From Gemmatimonadaceae bacterium (lineage in GTDB: Bacteria > Gemmatimonadota > Gemmatimonadetes > Gemmatimonadales > Gemmatimonadaceae), in contig JADKJT010000030.1 of assembly GCA_016720905.1 (NCBI GenBank), positions 248,001 to 312,000 of the forward strand: a DNA stretch of 64,000 nt, read 5' to 3'. Below, in pieces: positions 26,049-35,562 of the stretch; position 1 is the stretch's first letter; each line of letters opens with the position of its first letter. The position numbers were made by a program, and so were the translations under genes. The notes under the pieces were generated by a model that was not told where the DNA came from, searched no databases, and saw only the letters and a program-made list of their open reading frames with translations.

Positions 26049-26714
26049 ATGAAATCCTCTCTGTGGGCCGTCCTGGCCATGCCGCTACTGTTTGTGACAC
26101 CCCGGATCAGCGCCGCGATGCCGATCCCCACCCGATGCGTTGTCCAAGCCGACAGCGGGCTGCTGCAACTGCACGCCGGCGGCCAGACCTTTGCCGACTT
26201 TCTGGCGGCCGCAAAGGCGAGGCGCGAGGGATGGTTGCAGATGCGCGATAGTGCACGGGTGGATGAGTCGCTGCTGGCGCGCGCACGGGCGGTGGGGGGC
26301 ACGTGGCATCTCCTGGTCATCGCGGTCGACCGATGCGGCGACTCGATGAATTCCGTGCCGTACCTCGCGAAGTTGGCGGAACAAGTGCCGGGCCTGGATC
26401 TCCGGATCGTCTTGCCTGATCAGGGACGCGCGGTGCAGGAGTCCCACCGATCGCTCGATGGGCGGGCCGCCACACCCACCATTGTGCTGCTGGATGCCAC
26501 CGGGCGTGACGTCGGATGCATTGTCGAATTGCCGCGCGAGATTCGTGATTGGGCGCACGGCGTGCGCCGTGCGGTCAGTAGCGATTCGCTGCATGCCGGC
26601 ATCCGCGGGTTCTACGCGAATGACCGTGGGAAAGGTGTCACCACCGAGGCGGTGGAGATGATGGAAGCGGCGAAATCGGGCGCCCGGGTGTGTCACACGG
26701 GATCCGCGACGTAG
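26049..26714 (+). CDS. Exported thioredoxin-fold protein
   Basis: 221 residues from ATG 26049. The N-terminal signal (WAVLAMPLLFVTPRISAA) points to export. The middle has a thioredoxin-like pattern: GTWHLLVIAVDRCGDSMNSVP at the active-site position, then ATPTIVLLDATGRDVG with the cis-proline. The usual CxxC is replaced by CGDS, so one redox cysteine is missing at that site; other cysteines lie elsewhere. Reductase activity is therefore doubtful. It converges with the HD gene, with two bases between stops. Confidence 0.75.
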   Translation: MKSSLWAVLAMPLLFVTPRISAAMPIPTRCVVQADSGLLQLHAGGQTFADFLAAAKARREGWLQMRDSARVDESLLARARAVGGTWHLLVIAVDRCGDSMNSVPYLAKLAEQVPGLDLRIVLPDQGRAVQESHRSLDGRAATPTIVLLDATGRDVGCIVELPREIRDWAHGVRRAVSSDSLHAGIRGFYANDRGKGVTTEAVEMMEAAKSGARVCHTGSAT

Positions 26715-26716
26715 CG

Positions 26717-28000
26717 CTACGCCAGCAGGGCCGCGCCTCGATCGAGCCGCTCACGCACGGAGCTGGCGTCCTGTTGCAGCACCTGCAGCACACGCTCGGC
26801 CGGGACCGGTGCGCGATTGGCGGTAAACACGCGCAATCGTCTCGCACTGCGATAGAACTCGTCGCTCAAGCGGGGCAGGTTCATCGCGCCTTCCCAGCCC
26901 GACGCGGTCAGTAACTCGACACGACCGTTGCGGCGAAGCATCGGCAGTTCCAGACCCAGCATCTGCGTCTTCGTGGGATAGTCCAGCAGCAGGGCGCCGA
27001 GTGGCATACCCAACTCCCGCGCCAGTGCATCCTCGACACGGCGCGTCAGCGCGTAGTCGGAGGCAATCCACTCGCCGACATCTTCCCCCAGCGTGGCGGC
27101 CGGCTGCTCATAGGCGCGTTTGTGCAACCGTCGCACTCGCAGCCCGTGCAACTGCGCTCGTGCTTCGGCTGGCAGGGCCGGCGTGTCGAGATGCACCAAC
27201 AGTTCCTCGTCGGTGCAGCGGGCCACGAACGAGGCCGACACAATGCCGGCTTCGAGGCTGACAGCGACGAGTCGCTTGTACATCGCGGTGGCACTGCGCA
27301 CGGCGTGATGCCAGTAGACATTGCGATACATCTGGTACTTGGCGAACAGCAGCGATTCGAGCGCGGACAGCCCCTTCTCATGCACACCGACCGCGCGTCG
27401 GCCATGCTCCGGGTGAACGACGAGCACGAGCGAATTGAGGAGGCGGTCCACGTCAATTTCGCCGTACGGTACGCCGCACATGGTGCCGTCGCGCTTGAGG
27501 TATTCGATCTTGTCGAGATCGACGGACCCCGAGATGAGACCCTGCAGGGGACTGTCGCTACCGCCGCTGATCAGCGCGTACACCTTTGCCGGGGCATCCG
27601 CACCTAAGGCGCGCACCAGGACGTCGGCGACCGGTCCATCCATCAACAGCGGCTTGGCGATTTCCTCGTGATGGGTGACGCCGATCTCCTCGAGCGCATG
27701 GGAGAATGGGTAATGTCCGACATCATGCAGCAGGGCGGCGGCGCGAACGACCGCGACGTCTCGCGGGTCGAAGCCACCGAGCGCGCCCTGCTCCTCGAGC
27801 AAGCGCAGCGCCACGCCGGCCAGATGATAGGCACCGACCGCATGCTCGAAGCGCGAGTGCGTGGCACCCGGGTAGACGAGGTAGGCCAGCCCCAACTGAC
27901 GCACATAGCGCAACCGCTGGACGACCGCCGTATCGAGCAGTGCCAGGGCCAGCGGATCGAGGCGGACGTTGTTCCAGAGCGGGTCGCGGAGGATCTCCAT
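26717..28000 (-). CDS. HD-domain phosphohydrolase (dGTPase/SAMHD1-like)
   Basis: 427 residues from ATG 28000. Metal-binding HD motifs are present: YPGATHSRFEHAVGA near the N-terminus and AALLHDVGHYPFSHALE, with the later Asp in ISGSVDLDKIEYLKRD. This layout (conserved YLVYPGATH and LDKIEYL) is that of the YdhJ/SAMHD1-like family, which hydrolyses dNTPs or related phosphoesters. The C-terminal 180 residues are helical and less conserved. It could clear nucleotide pools, but the substrate is unproven. Confidence 0.88.
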   Translation of the reverse strand: MEILRDPLWNNVRLDPLALALLDTAVVQRLRYVRQLGLAYLVYPGATHSRFEHAVGAYHLAGVALRLLEEQGALGGFDPRDVAVVRAAALLHDVGHYPFSHALEEIGVTHHEEIAKPLLMDGPVADVLVRALGADAPAKVYALISGGSDSPLQGLISGSVDLDKIEYLKRDGTMCGVPYGEIDVDRLLNSLVLVVHPEHGRRAVGVHEKGLSALESLLFAKYQMYRNVYWHHAVRSATAMYKRLVAVSLEAGIVSASFVARCTDEELLVHLDTPALPAEARAQLHGLRVRRLHKRAYEQPAATLGEDVGEWIASDYALTRRVEDALARELGMPLGALLLDYPTKTQMLGLELPMLRRNGRVELLTASGWEGAMNLPRLSDEFYRSARRLRVFTANRAPVPAERVLQVLQQDASSVRERLDRGAALLA

Positions 28001-28298
28001 ACCCGCAAGATATCGCGAAGGCCGGTCAACGACAGAAGCGGATGATGCGTATCCCCACCGTGGCATTGCGCCAGCGACAATGATCCGGTCCGGGATGCGC
28101 AAGGGACCGTCGGTGGTTTCCTGTCGTCGTGCGGCACCCACGGGGTGTCGACCCGACACGAGATGTCGCGGCCGACTGTCCGACGCCCGTGGTTCCAACG
28201 AAATCGACCGGCTCCGTGTATTGCTCTCAGTGCGGGTTCTGCCTGCTCGGCAGGATGGCCCGCTTAACGAATCGAATCGCACCTCGTCTACGTCTCAC
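28001..28298. other. Divergent intergenic region HD gene / TonB receptor
   Basis: Nearly 300 bases without a supported gene. A short stem CTGCC-TGCTC-GGCAG is present near 28242-28256. The TonB frame stays open through much of this stretch but has no signal-like start there. I can assign no promoter with confidence. Confidence 0.4.
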
Positions 28299-31200
28299 GT
28301 GCATATTATCTCCTTCTTTCGCCGCTTCACGTCGGCCCTCGGATTGATCCTGCTTGCGACGGCTTCGGCCGGTGCGCAATCGGTCGATATCATCCGAGGG
28401 CGTGTGCTCGGTCCGGACGCGATGGCGGTACCCAGTGTGCTGGTCACCGCGACCACTCTCACCGGCAATGTCAGTCGCACCGCGCGCACGGACAAGAACG
28501 GTCGCTATCAGATTTCGTTTCCTGGTGGTGAAGGCAACTACTGGGTGACGTTTACGGCCCTCGGGTTCACCCCGCGTCGCTATCAGGTGCTGCGCACGGC
28601 TGATCAGGAAATCCTGATCGCCGATGCACGCATGAGCCCGGCCACCGTCACGCTGGAAGGGGTGCGGGTCACGGAACAGGCGATTGCGTCGCGCAGCGAC
28701 ACCATTTCCGATGTCAGCGGGACGGAGAAGGCGGTGACCGCCGATCCCGGGTTCCTGACGGCCGAGCAGATGGGTGATCTGGCCGCCATGGCGGCGTCGA
28801 TTCCCGGCGTGCAGTTACTGCTGGGCGCCGACGGTGCGGCTGACGCGTTTTCCGTGTTTGGTCTGGGCGGTGACCAGAACAATACGCAGCTCAACGGATT
28901 GAATTTCGGTGACGCCAGTGTGCCGCGCGATGCCAACGTGCGCACGTCGCTGTCCACGTCACCCTATGATGTTGCTCGCGGTGGGTTTTCCGGAGGGCAG
29001 CTGCAGGTGCGCACCAGTTCCGGATCGAATTTCCGGAATCGCTCGCTGAGTTCGAATCTCATCGCGCCGCCCATGCAGTGGGTGGACAAGGCTGGCCTCG
29101 CGACGTCGCAGCAATACACGAATCTCTCCGTGGGCGGGTCGGCATCGGGGCCCATCAAGCAGGATCAGGCGTTCTACAACTCGTCGTTCCAGTACGATCG
29201 TCGCATGCAGGACCTGCAGACACTGCTGAATAGCGATGACCTCGGATTTCAGACCGTGGGCGTATCGGCCGACTCCGTGAACCGCTTGTTGAGCATCCTC
29301 AACGCCCAAAACGCGCCGTTCAATGTGGCCGAGTATTCCTCGCAACGTATTCAGGATCGTGGGTCGTTTCTGGGGAGCTTTGACTTCGTGCAGCCAAACT
29401 CGACACGCGGCAATACGTTCACGGCGACGTTGAGCGGCAACCTCAATAGGACGTCGCCCGTGGGCGGCGGCCAGACGGCGCTGTTTACGCCGTCCCGCGA
29501 CGGCACGCGCTCGTCGTATGGCGGATCGTCCCAGCTGCGGCATAGCGGTCAGGTGGGCCTGTTCGGCCTGTTCACGGAAACCACGCTGGGCTACAACCTG
29601 TCGCAGAACACGGCCGAGCCGTTCGTCAACCTGCCGGCGGGTTCGGTGCGCGTCAACTCGTCGCTGGACGACGGGTCTGCATCCGTGCGCTCGTTGTCGT
29701 TCGCCGGCAGCACGAATCTCAATACCGCGTCGCAGAACGCGTCGTTGGCCGGCAACAACACGCTGTCCTGGTTCAGTTCGGACAATCGGCACCGGGTGAA
29801 GCTGACATCGGAATTGCGTCGTGACAGCTATTGGCAGGACTTCACGCAGAACCAGCTTGGCACGTTCACGTTCAACTCGCTCGCCGATCTCGAAGCCAAC
29901 GTGCCCGCCTCGTTCACTCGACAGTTGTCGCCGCGTCGCCGCAGTGGCAGCCAGATGGTGGCGGCGGTCTCTCTGGGTGATGCCTGGCGGCCGCACAATG
30001 ATGTGCAGGTCCAATACGGGCTGCGTGTCGACGGAAATCGCTATCTCAGCGGACCCGAGCTGAATCCCACCGTGCAGAGTGCTTTCGGTTTGGATAACTC
30101 GGCCATTCCGAACAAGCTGTATGTAAGCCCGCGCCTGGGCTTCTCCTGGACGTATGGACAAGCGGATCAGTTGACGCTGCTGCCCGGTATGGCGAGAGCG
30201 CCTCGCGCCGTGGTGCGCGGTGGATTCGGTGTCTTCCAGAACACACCGGGACTGCAGTTGATTCAGGGTGCCGTCGACAATACGGGATTGCCGACCGGCC
30301 TGCAGTCGCTCACGTGTCTGGGCATTGCCTCGCCAATTCCGGACTGGTCGCAATACGCCGCCAATGTGGGGAGCATTCCCCTCACGTGCGCCGATGGGAC
30401 CAATGGCACGGTGTTCTCAAACAGCGCGCCCAACGTGACGCTGTTCAGTCCCGGATATCTGGCGCAACGTTCGCTGCGATCCAACCTGCAGTGGAGCGGC
30501 GCCATCCTGAAGAACCGGTTGTCGGCCACGGTCGACGCGACGTGGTCTCGCAATCAGAACCAGCCCGGGTCCATCGACATCAACTTCCCGGGCGTGCAGC
30601 AGTTCGCGCTGCTGAATGAGGGGAATCGCCCCATCTATGTGCCGGCCACATCCATCGTGCCCACCACCGGCGTCATTGCCTGGCGCGGATCGCGACTCGT
30701 GGAAGCCTACGGTCGGGTGAGTGAACAACGGTCGGACCTGCAGTCGGAGAGTCGGCAACTCACGTTCAGTGTGCGACCCATTTCGTTCAGCTCGCGGTGG
30801 GGATGGAGCCTGTCGTACGTTCTCGCGGACGTGCGCGAGCAGTTCAACGGATTCTCCAGCACCATCGGCGACCCGCGTGCTCGCGCCTGGTCGCCGGGGC
30901 AGAACTTCTCGCGGCAGCAGATTCAGTACCAGCTCAGTTACAACTGGCTGAACACGATGCGCATTTCCTGGTCGGGCGGTTTGCGTTCCGGCGTGCTGTA
31001 TTCGCCGCTGGTGCAGGGCGATCTCAACGGCGACAGCTTTGGCAACGACCGTGCGTTCATCTACAATCCAGCCACGGCCGCTGACCCGGTGTTGGCCGCC
31101 GGCATGCAGACGTTGCTGGCCACCGGCACGCGGGAAGCCACGGCCTGCTTGCGGTCTCAGCTGGGTAAACTGGCGCAGCGCAATTCGTGCGAAGGCCCGT

Positions 31201-32048
31201 GGACGATGAGCGGCAACCTGAGCATGTCCTTCAACTCGCTCCGCATCGGCTTGCCGCAGCGCGCGACGCTGTCGGTGCAGATTGCCAACCCGCTGGGCGG
31301 GATTGACCGGCTTCTGCATGGTGAAGACAAGATCAAGGGATGGGGGATGTCCATCAATCCCGATCAGTCCCTGTTGTATGTGCGCGGTTTCGACGCGGCC
31401 ACGGGTTCGTTCAAGTACGAAGTCAACGAACGGTTCGGGTCCACCCGGCCGTCGCAGAACGCCATCCGCACACCGACATCCATCACCGCACTGTTGCGCT
31501 TTGACATCGGTCCCACGCGCGAGAGTCAGCAACTCATCCAGCAGCTTGATCGCGGACGCACACGGCCAGGCAACAAGCCGTCGCTCCAACAGCTGCGGGG
31601 CACGGCCAACGTCGGCATCATCAATCCCATGCAGCAGCTGCTGCAGCAGGCCGATTCGCTCAAGCTGACGCGACGCCAGGCGGACAGCATTGCCACGCTG
31701 AACTATCGATACGTCCTGAAGTCCGATTCCATCTGGAATCCCGTCGCGCGCTTTCTGGCCGATCTGCCGGACCGCTATGATCACGGCGCGGCGTACGACA
31801 AGTACCGGCACGCGCGTGAACAGACCGTCGACCTGCTGATCAAGGTCGCCCCCGACCTGCGCAAGCTGATTACCGCGGCCCAGTATCGCCTGTTGCCAAC
31901 GCAGCTGGCCGGTTTCATGGACAAGCGCACGCTCATTGGAATTCGGTCGGGGACGGCTGGCAGCGGTGGCGGTGGAGGCTTTGGTGGTGGTGGTGGCGGC
32001 GGCGGTGGCGGACGTGGTGGTGGAGGAGGCGGTGGACGTGGGGGCTGA
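28299..32048 (+). CDS. TonB-dependent-receptor-like outer membrane protein with C-terminal extension
   Basis: 1249 residues from GTG 28299, which gives a clean signal peptide (FFRRFTSALGLILLATASAGAQS). A carboxypeptidase-regulatory-like beta domain (about 25-110) is followed by a plug-like region (FSVFGLGGDQNNTQLNGL) and a long aromatic/polar barrel region to about residue 1060. It does not stop at the barrel. About 130 helical residues with LTRRQADSIATLNYRY and further Leu/Gln-rich repeats follow, then a glycine tail (GGGGGFGGG and GRGG units). The extension looks like the LTxxQ pattern of Spy/CpxP-type helices. Substrate unknown. The next gene follows after 66 bases. Confidence 0.85.
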   Translation: MHIISFFRRFTSALGLILLATASAGAQSVDIIRGRVLGPDAMAVPSVLVTATTLTGNVSRTARTDKNGRYQISFPGGEGNYWVTFTALGFTPRRYQVLRTADQEILIADARMSPATVTLEGVRVTEQAIASRSDTISDVSGTEKAVTADPGFLTAEQMGDLAAMAASIPGVQLLLGADGAADAFSVFGLGGDQNNTQLNGLNFGDASVPRDANVRTSLSTSPYDVARGGFSGGQLQVRTSSGSNFRNRSLSSNLIAPPMQWVDKAGLATSQQYTNLSVGGSASGPIKQDQAFYNSSFQYDRRMQDLQTLLNSDDLGFQTVGVSADSVNRLLSILNAQNAPFNVAEYSSQRIQDRGSFLGSFDFVQPNSTRGNTFTATLSGNLNRTSPVGGGQTALFTPSRDGTRSSYGGSSQLRHSGQVGLFGLFTETTLGYNLSQNTAEPFVNLPAGSVRVNSSLDDGSASVRSLSFAGSTNLNTASQNASLAGNNTLSWFSSDNRHRVKLTSELRRDSYWQDFTQNQLGTFTFNSLADLEANVPASFTRQLSPRRRSGSQMVAAVSLGDAWRPHNDVQVQYGLRVDGNRYLSGPELNPTVQSAFGLDNSAIPNKLYVSPRLGFSWTYGQADQLTLLPGMARAPRAVVRGGFGVFQNTPGLQLIQGAVDNTGLPTGLQSLTCLGIASPIPDWSQYAANVGSIPLTCADGTNGTVFSNSAPNVTLFSPGYLAQRSLRSNLQWSGAILKNRLSATVDATWSRNQNQPGSIDINFPGVQQFALLNEGNRPIYVPATSIVPTTGVIAWRGSRLVEAYGRVSEQRSDLQSESRQLTFSVRPISFSSRWGWSLSYVLADVREQFNGFSSTIGDPRARAWSPGQNFSRQQIQYQLSYNWLNTMRISWSGGLRSGVLYSPLVQGDLNGDSFGNDRAFIYNPATAADPVLAAGMQTLLATGTREATACLRSQLGKLAQRNSCEGPWTMSGNLSMSFNSLRIGLPQRATLSVQIANPLGGIDRLLHGEDKIKGWGMSINPDQSLLYVRGFDAATGSFKYEVNERFGSTRPSQNAIRTPTSITALLRFDIGPTRESQQLIQQLDRGRTRPGNKPSLQQLRGTANVGIINPMQQLLQQADSLKLTRRQADSIATLNYRYVLKSDSIWNPVARFLADLPDRYDHGAAYDKYRHAREQTVDLLIKVAPDLRKLITAAQYRLLPTQLAGFMDKRTLIGIRSGTAGSGGGGGFGGGGGGGGGGRGGGGGGGRGG

Positions 32049-32114
32049 TGCCGTTGACCCGATCGCACCCGCTCCCGTAACGACCAACAGCAACGACCCA
32101 CAGGTGAGACATAC

Positions 32115-33809
32115 ATGAATTTCCGATCACGGTTTCTGACACTCGGCGGCGCTATCGCCGGCACGTCGCTGGCTGTCGGCGCCCCTCTGGCGGCGCAGGA
32201 TTCGACGGCAAAAATTCCGGTGAAGCAGCTGGCACCGCCCGAGGCGCGCTCGTCGCGCGGGTTCAACGCGGTGTCGTCGCTGCGTGCCTTGCCCAACGGC
32301 AGTGTGTTCATCAACGACAACCAGCGTCGACAGCTGGCGCTGTTTGACGGTGCGCTCAAGGAAGTGCGTGTCATCGCCGACACGGCTCCGGGTGCGCAGT
32401 TGCCGTACGGGCAACGACCGTCCGGCCTGATTCCGTATCTCGGTGACTCAACCATTATCGTCGACCCGTCGACGTCGGCCATGCTGGTGCTCGACGCGAA
32501 CGGGAAGATGACCCGCATCATGGCGTCGCCGCGCACGAATGACATCAATACGCTGTCCAACGTAAACCTTGGTTCGAACGCCTTCGATACCAAGGGACAA
32601 CTGGTCTATCGTCAGGGCAACGTGGGTGGTGGTCCGGGCATAGCGCAGATGTTCGGGTCTGGAAACGACCGCGGTGGCCGCGGCGGTGGACAGCCGGGGC
32701 AGGGCGGACAGCCCGGGCAGGCCGGACAGCAAGGGCGTCCCGGTGCGCCGGCAACCCAAGGCGGACGGGGCGGCGACGCCGGTGCGCGTGGCGGTGATCC
32801 CGGCGGAGGCTTCGGCGGCGGGGGCTTCGGTGGCCCCGGTGGAGGTCCTGGTGGTCGCGGGAATCAGCAACAGACCCAGCCCGATTCCGTGCCGATTGTT
32901 CGCGTCAACTTTGACACTCGCAAGGCCGATAGCGTCGCCTGGCTCAAAGTGCCGAAGAACGAAACGTCGATGACGCGTGGTGACGATGGCAGCATGCGCT
33001 TCACGTCCAAGATCAATCCGTTGCCGCAGGGCGATGATTGGGCGCTGCTCAACGATGGCACCATCGCGGTCATTCGCGTGCTCGATTATCACGTGGATTA
33101 CTACGCGACCACCGGAGAGCACGTATCGTCAGGTCGCCTGCCATTCGATTGGAAGCGGATCTCCGACGAGGACAAGATCAAGATGGTCGACTCGCTGAAG
33201 ACGCTGGCCAAGTCGGTGTCTGATCGCGCGGCCGCACAAGGCGGCAACAGCGGATTCCGAATGAACTTCGAAGTCATCGCGGCGGAGAAGTTGCCAGACT
33301 ACTATCCGCCGATTCGCGCCGGCTCAACGCAGGCCGATCACGATGGCAACCTGTGGATTTTGCCGTCGACGTCAAATCTGTCGGCGCAGTTGGCGCAATC
33401 GATGACGGGCGATGGTGGTCGTGGTGGTGGACGGGGCGGACTTGGCGGTGGCGGCGGACCTCCGGGAGGCGGGCGCGCGGCTGGTGATTCTGCGACGCGA
33501 GGAGCGGGCCGAGCGGGTGCGGCGGGCGATTCGGCCGGTCGAGGCGCTGCGCGATCCGGGCGCGTCGCCGGTGACTCCACCGGTCGCGGAGGCGCGGGGG
33601 GGCTTGCCGGCATGATGCCTGCCGGCGTCACCGCCGCCATGATGGCTCCGCTCGTGTACGACGTGGTCAATCGCAGAGGCGAACTCGTCCATCGCGTGCA
33701 GCTGCCGCCGGGCCGTCAGGTGGTCGGGTTCGGCAGAAATGGCGTCGTGTACCTGACCGTGCGGGAAGGTCGTGAAGTTTTTCTGGAGAAGACCCGCGTG
33801 GTGAACTGA
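32115..33809 (+). CDS. Exported propeller-like protein with collagen-like and glycine-rich inserts
   Basis: 564 residues. Signal peptide FLTLGGAIAGTSLAVGAPLAAQ. The rest resembles beta-propeller strands (LRALPNGSVFINDNQRRQLALFD, NDGTIAVIRVLDYHVDYY, DHDGNLWILPS). Two low-complexity inserts interrupt it: residues of about 185-260 with G-x-y triplets such as GQPGQAGQQGRPGAP, and about 430-500 with GRGG and GDS repeats. The core may be NHL or 6-bladed propeller, which I infer from strand pattern only. An AGGTGAG ribosome site precedes ATG 32115. A strong terminator follows. Confidence 0.8.
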   Translation: MNFRSRFLTLGGAIAGTSLAVGAPLAAQDSTAKIPVKQLAPPEARSSRGFNAVSSLRALPNGSVFINDNQRRQLALFDGALKEVRVIADTAPGAQLPYGQRPSGLIPYLGDSTIIVDPSTSAMLVLDANGKMTRIMASPRTNDINTLSNVNLGSNAFDTKGQLVYRQGNVGGGPGIAQMFGSGNDRGGRGGGQPGQGGQPGQAGQQGRPGAPATQGGRGGDAGARGGDPGGGFGGGGFGGPGGGPGGRGNQQQTQPDSVPIVRVNFDTRKADSVAWLKVPKNETSMTRGDDGSMRFTSKINPLPQGDDWALLNDGTIAVIRVLDYHVDYYATTGEHVSSGRLPFDWKRISDEDKIKMVDSLKTLAKSVSDRAAAQGGNSGFRMNFEVIAAEKLPDYYPPIRAGSTQADHDGNLWILPSTSNLSAQLAQSMTGDGGRGGGRGGLGGGGGPPGGGRAAGDSATRGAGRAGAAGDSAGRGAARSGRVAGDSTGRGGAGGLAGMMPAGVTAAMMAPLVYDVVNRRGELVHRVQLPPGRQVVGFGRNGVVYLTVREGREVFLEKTRVVN

Positions 33810-33823
33810 GTCCCTGTAGACGC

Positions 33824-33863
33824 ACAGAACCCCGCTAGGACATCAGTCCTGGCGGGGTTCTGT
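33824..33863. terminator. Bidirectional terminator
   Basis: ACAGAACCCCGC (33824-33835) pairs with GCGGGGTTCTGT (33852-33863), and AGGAC/GTCCT extends the stem inward. It lies between the convergent propeller gene and pckA and can serve both strands. Confidence 0.85.
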
Positions 33864-33888
33864 CATTCAGTGCGTCACGGCCGTCCAA

Positions 33889-35511
33889 CTATCCCTTCGG
33901 CCCAGCGGCCAGAATGTTGGCGGGAACGGCGTCGCCGAACTTCTTGATATTCTCGCGGAACATCTCGGCCAGCTGGTGCGCCTGGGCATCGTAGGCCGCG
34001 CCATCACTCCAGGTGCGCCGCGGATCGAGGACATCACTGGGCACGCCGTCAATCGATGTCGGCAACTGCAGTCCGAACACGGGGTCGGTCATCGTCCCCG
34101 CCGAGTGCAGCGAGCCATCCAGCGCGGCGCGTACCATTGCCCGCGTGTACGACAGCTTCATGCGCTTGCCAACACCATAGGCGCCGCCACTCCATCCGGT
34201 GTTCACCAGCCAGACCTGCGCGCCATGCGCACGCAGCAGTTCACCCAGCATCGTGGCGTACTTGGTGGGGTGCCACACCAGGAAGACCGCGCCGAAGCAC
34301 GCGCTGAACGTGGCCTGCGGTTCGGTCACTCCGCGCTCGGTGCCGGCGACCTTGGCGGTGTATCCGGACAGGAAGTAATACATCGCCTGCTCCGGCGTCA
34401 GCTTGGCGATCGGCGGCAGCACGCCAAACGCATCGGCGGTGAGAAACACGACGTTCACGGGATGCCCACCGCGTCCGCTCGGCACGTGATTCTTGATGTA
34501 ATGCAGCGGGTACGAGGCGCGGGTATTCTCAGTGATGGATTGTTCGCCGAAGTCGACCGTCCGTGACGGCTGGTTCAGCACCACATTCTCGAGCACCGTC
34601 CCGAACATCTGCGTGGTGGCATAGATATCCGGTTCGCTCTCCGCCGACAGGTTGATCACCTTGGCGTAGCAGCCGCCTTCGAAGTTGAAGGTGCCGTCGG
34701 ACGACCAGCCGTGTTCGTCGTCGCCAATCAGGTTGCGCGTCGGGTCAGCGGACAAGGTCGTCTTGCCGGTGCCGGACAAGCCGAAGAACAGCGCCGTGTC
34801 ACCGGCCGGTCCGATGTTGGCCGAGCAATGCATGGATAGCACGCCCTGCTTGGGTAGCAGGTAATTCATCACGGTGAACATCGCTTTCTTGAGCTCACCC
34901 GCGTAGCGAGTGCCCCCAATCAGGATCGTGCGTTCTGCGAGATTCAGCACGATGAACGTGCCGGTGCGGGTCCCGTGACGGGCCGGATCGGCCTGATACT
35001 CCGGCGCATGATACACGGTGAAGTTTGGCGCGAACGTCGCCAATTCCTCGATGACCGGGCGAATGAACATGTTGCGCACGAAGTTCGCGTGCCACGCGTT
35101 GGGCAGCACATAGCGCACACTCAGACGCGTCGCCGGGTCGGCACCGCAATACAGATCCTGCACGAACAGTTCGCCCACCCCGTTGAGATATTGCTTCACG
35201 TCGGCTTTGAGCGTCTCGTAATGCGTGGTGGAGATCGGCTGATTGACTTTCCCCCAGTCGACATCGGCCTCGCTCGATGCCTCCTTCACCACGAACTTGT
35301 CGTTCGGGGAGCGACCGGTGTGCGGCGTGGTCACGGCGACGAACGGTCCCATGTCGGCCAATACGCCTTCGCCCCGACGAATGGCGGCTTCAACCAGTTC
35401 CGGCGCGACCAGATTCCAGTGAACCTGACCCGTCGGATTGAGTCCCTGCGGGGAAAGTCCGCCGGCGCTCTCGCGCGTTGCAGACGTGGAGCCACTGACC
35501 GCTGTCGCCAT
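33889..35511 (-). CDS. pckA: Phosphoenolpyruvate carboxykinase (ATP)
   Basis: 540 residues from ATG 35511, which has GAGGGT upstream; ATG 35526 lacks a ribosome site. It makes PEP from oxaloacetate and ATP in gluconeogenesis. Blocks seen: TPHTGRSPNDKFVV, RTILIGGTRYAGELKK, Walker-type GLSGTGKTTLSAD, the metal-site IGDDEHGW, FEGGCYAKVI and NTGWSGGAYG. A 26-base palindrome sits in its leader. No odd residues noted. Confidence 0.96.
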   Translation of the reverse strand: MATAVSGSTSATRESAGGLSPQGLNPTGQVHWNLVAPELVEAAIRRGEGVLADMGPFVAVTTPHTGRSPNDKFVVKEASSEADVDWGKVNQPISTTHYETLKADVKQYLNGVGELFVQDLYCGADPATRLSVRYVLPNAWHANFVRNMFIRPVIEELATFAPNFTVYHAPEYQADPARHGTRTGTFIVLNLAERTILIGGTRYAGELKKAMFTVMNYLLPKQGVLSMHCSANIGPAGDTALFFGLSGTGKTTLSADPTRNLIGDDEHGWSSDGTFNFEGGCYAKVINLSAESEPDIYATTQMFGTVLENVVLNQPSRTVDFGEQSITENTRASYPLHYIKNHVPSGRGGHPVNVVFLTADAFGVLPPIAKLTPEQAMYYFLSGYTAKVAGTERGVTEPQATFSACFGAVFLVWHPTKYATMLGELLRAHGAQVWLVNTGWSGGAYGVGKRMKLSYTRAMVRAALDGSLHSAGTMTDPVFGLQLPTSIDGVPSDVLDPRRTWSDGAAYDAQAHQLAEMFRENIKKFGDAVPANILAAGPKG

Positions 35512-35536
35512 TCGCGCGACCCTCATGCAAAGGACA

Positions 35537-35562
35537 GCGGAGGCATCAGCTGACGCCTCCGC
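35537..35562. repeat. Palindrome upstream of pckA
   Basis: GCGGAGGC (35537-35544) and GCCTCCGC (35555-35562) flank TCAGCTGA, giving a 26-base palindrome with one mismatch, 26 bases upstream of the pckA ATG. It may be an operator or leader hairpin. The rest of 35512-35681 shows no gene. Confidence 0.55.

Noticed and set aside
30417..32093. 558-codon antisense ORF over the first TonB receptor
   Set aside because: Shadow frame; the sense strand has signal peptide, plug and barrel-like pattern.
33338..33692. Pro/Arg-rich minus-strand ORFs opposite the glycine-rich insert
   Set aside because: Complement of GRGG repeats; no independent coding signs.
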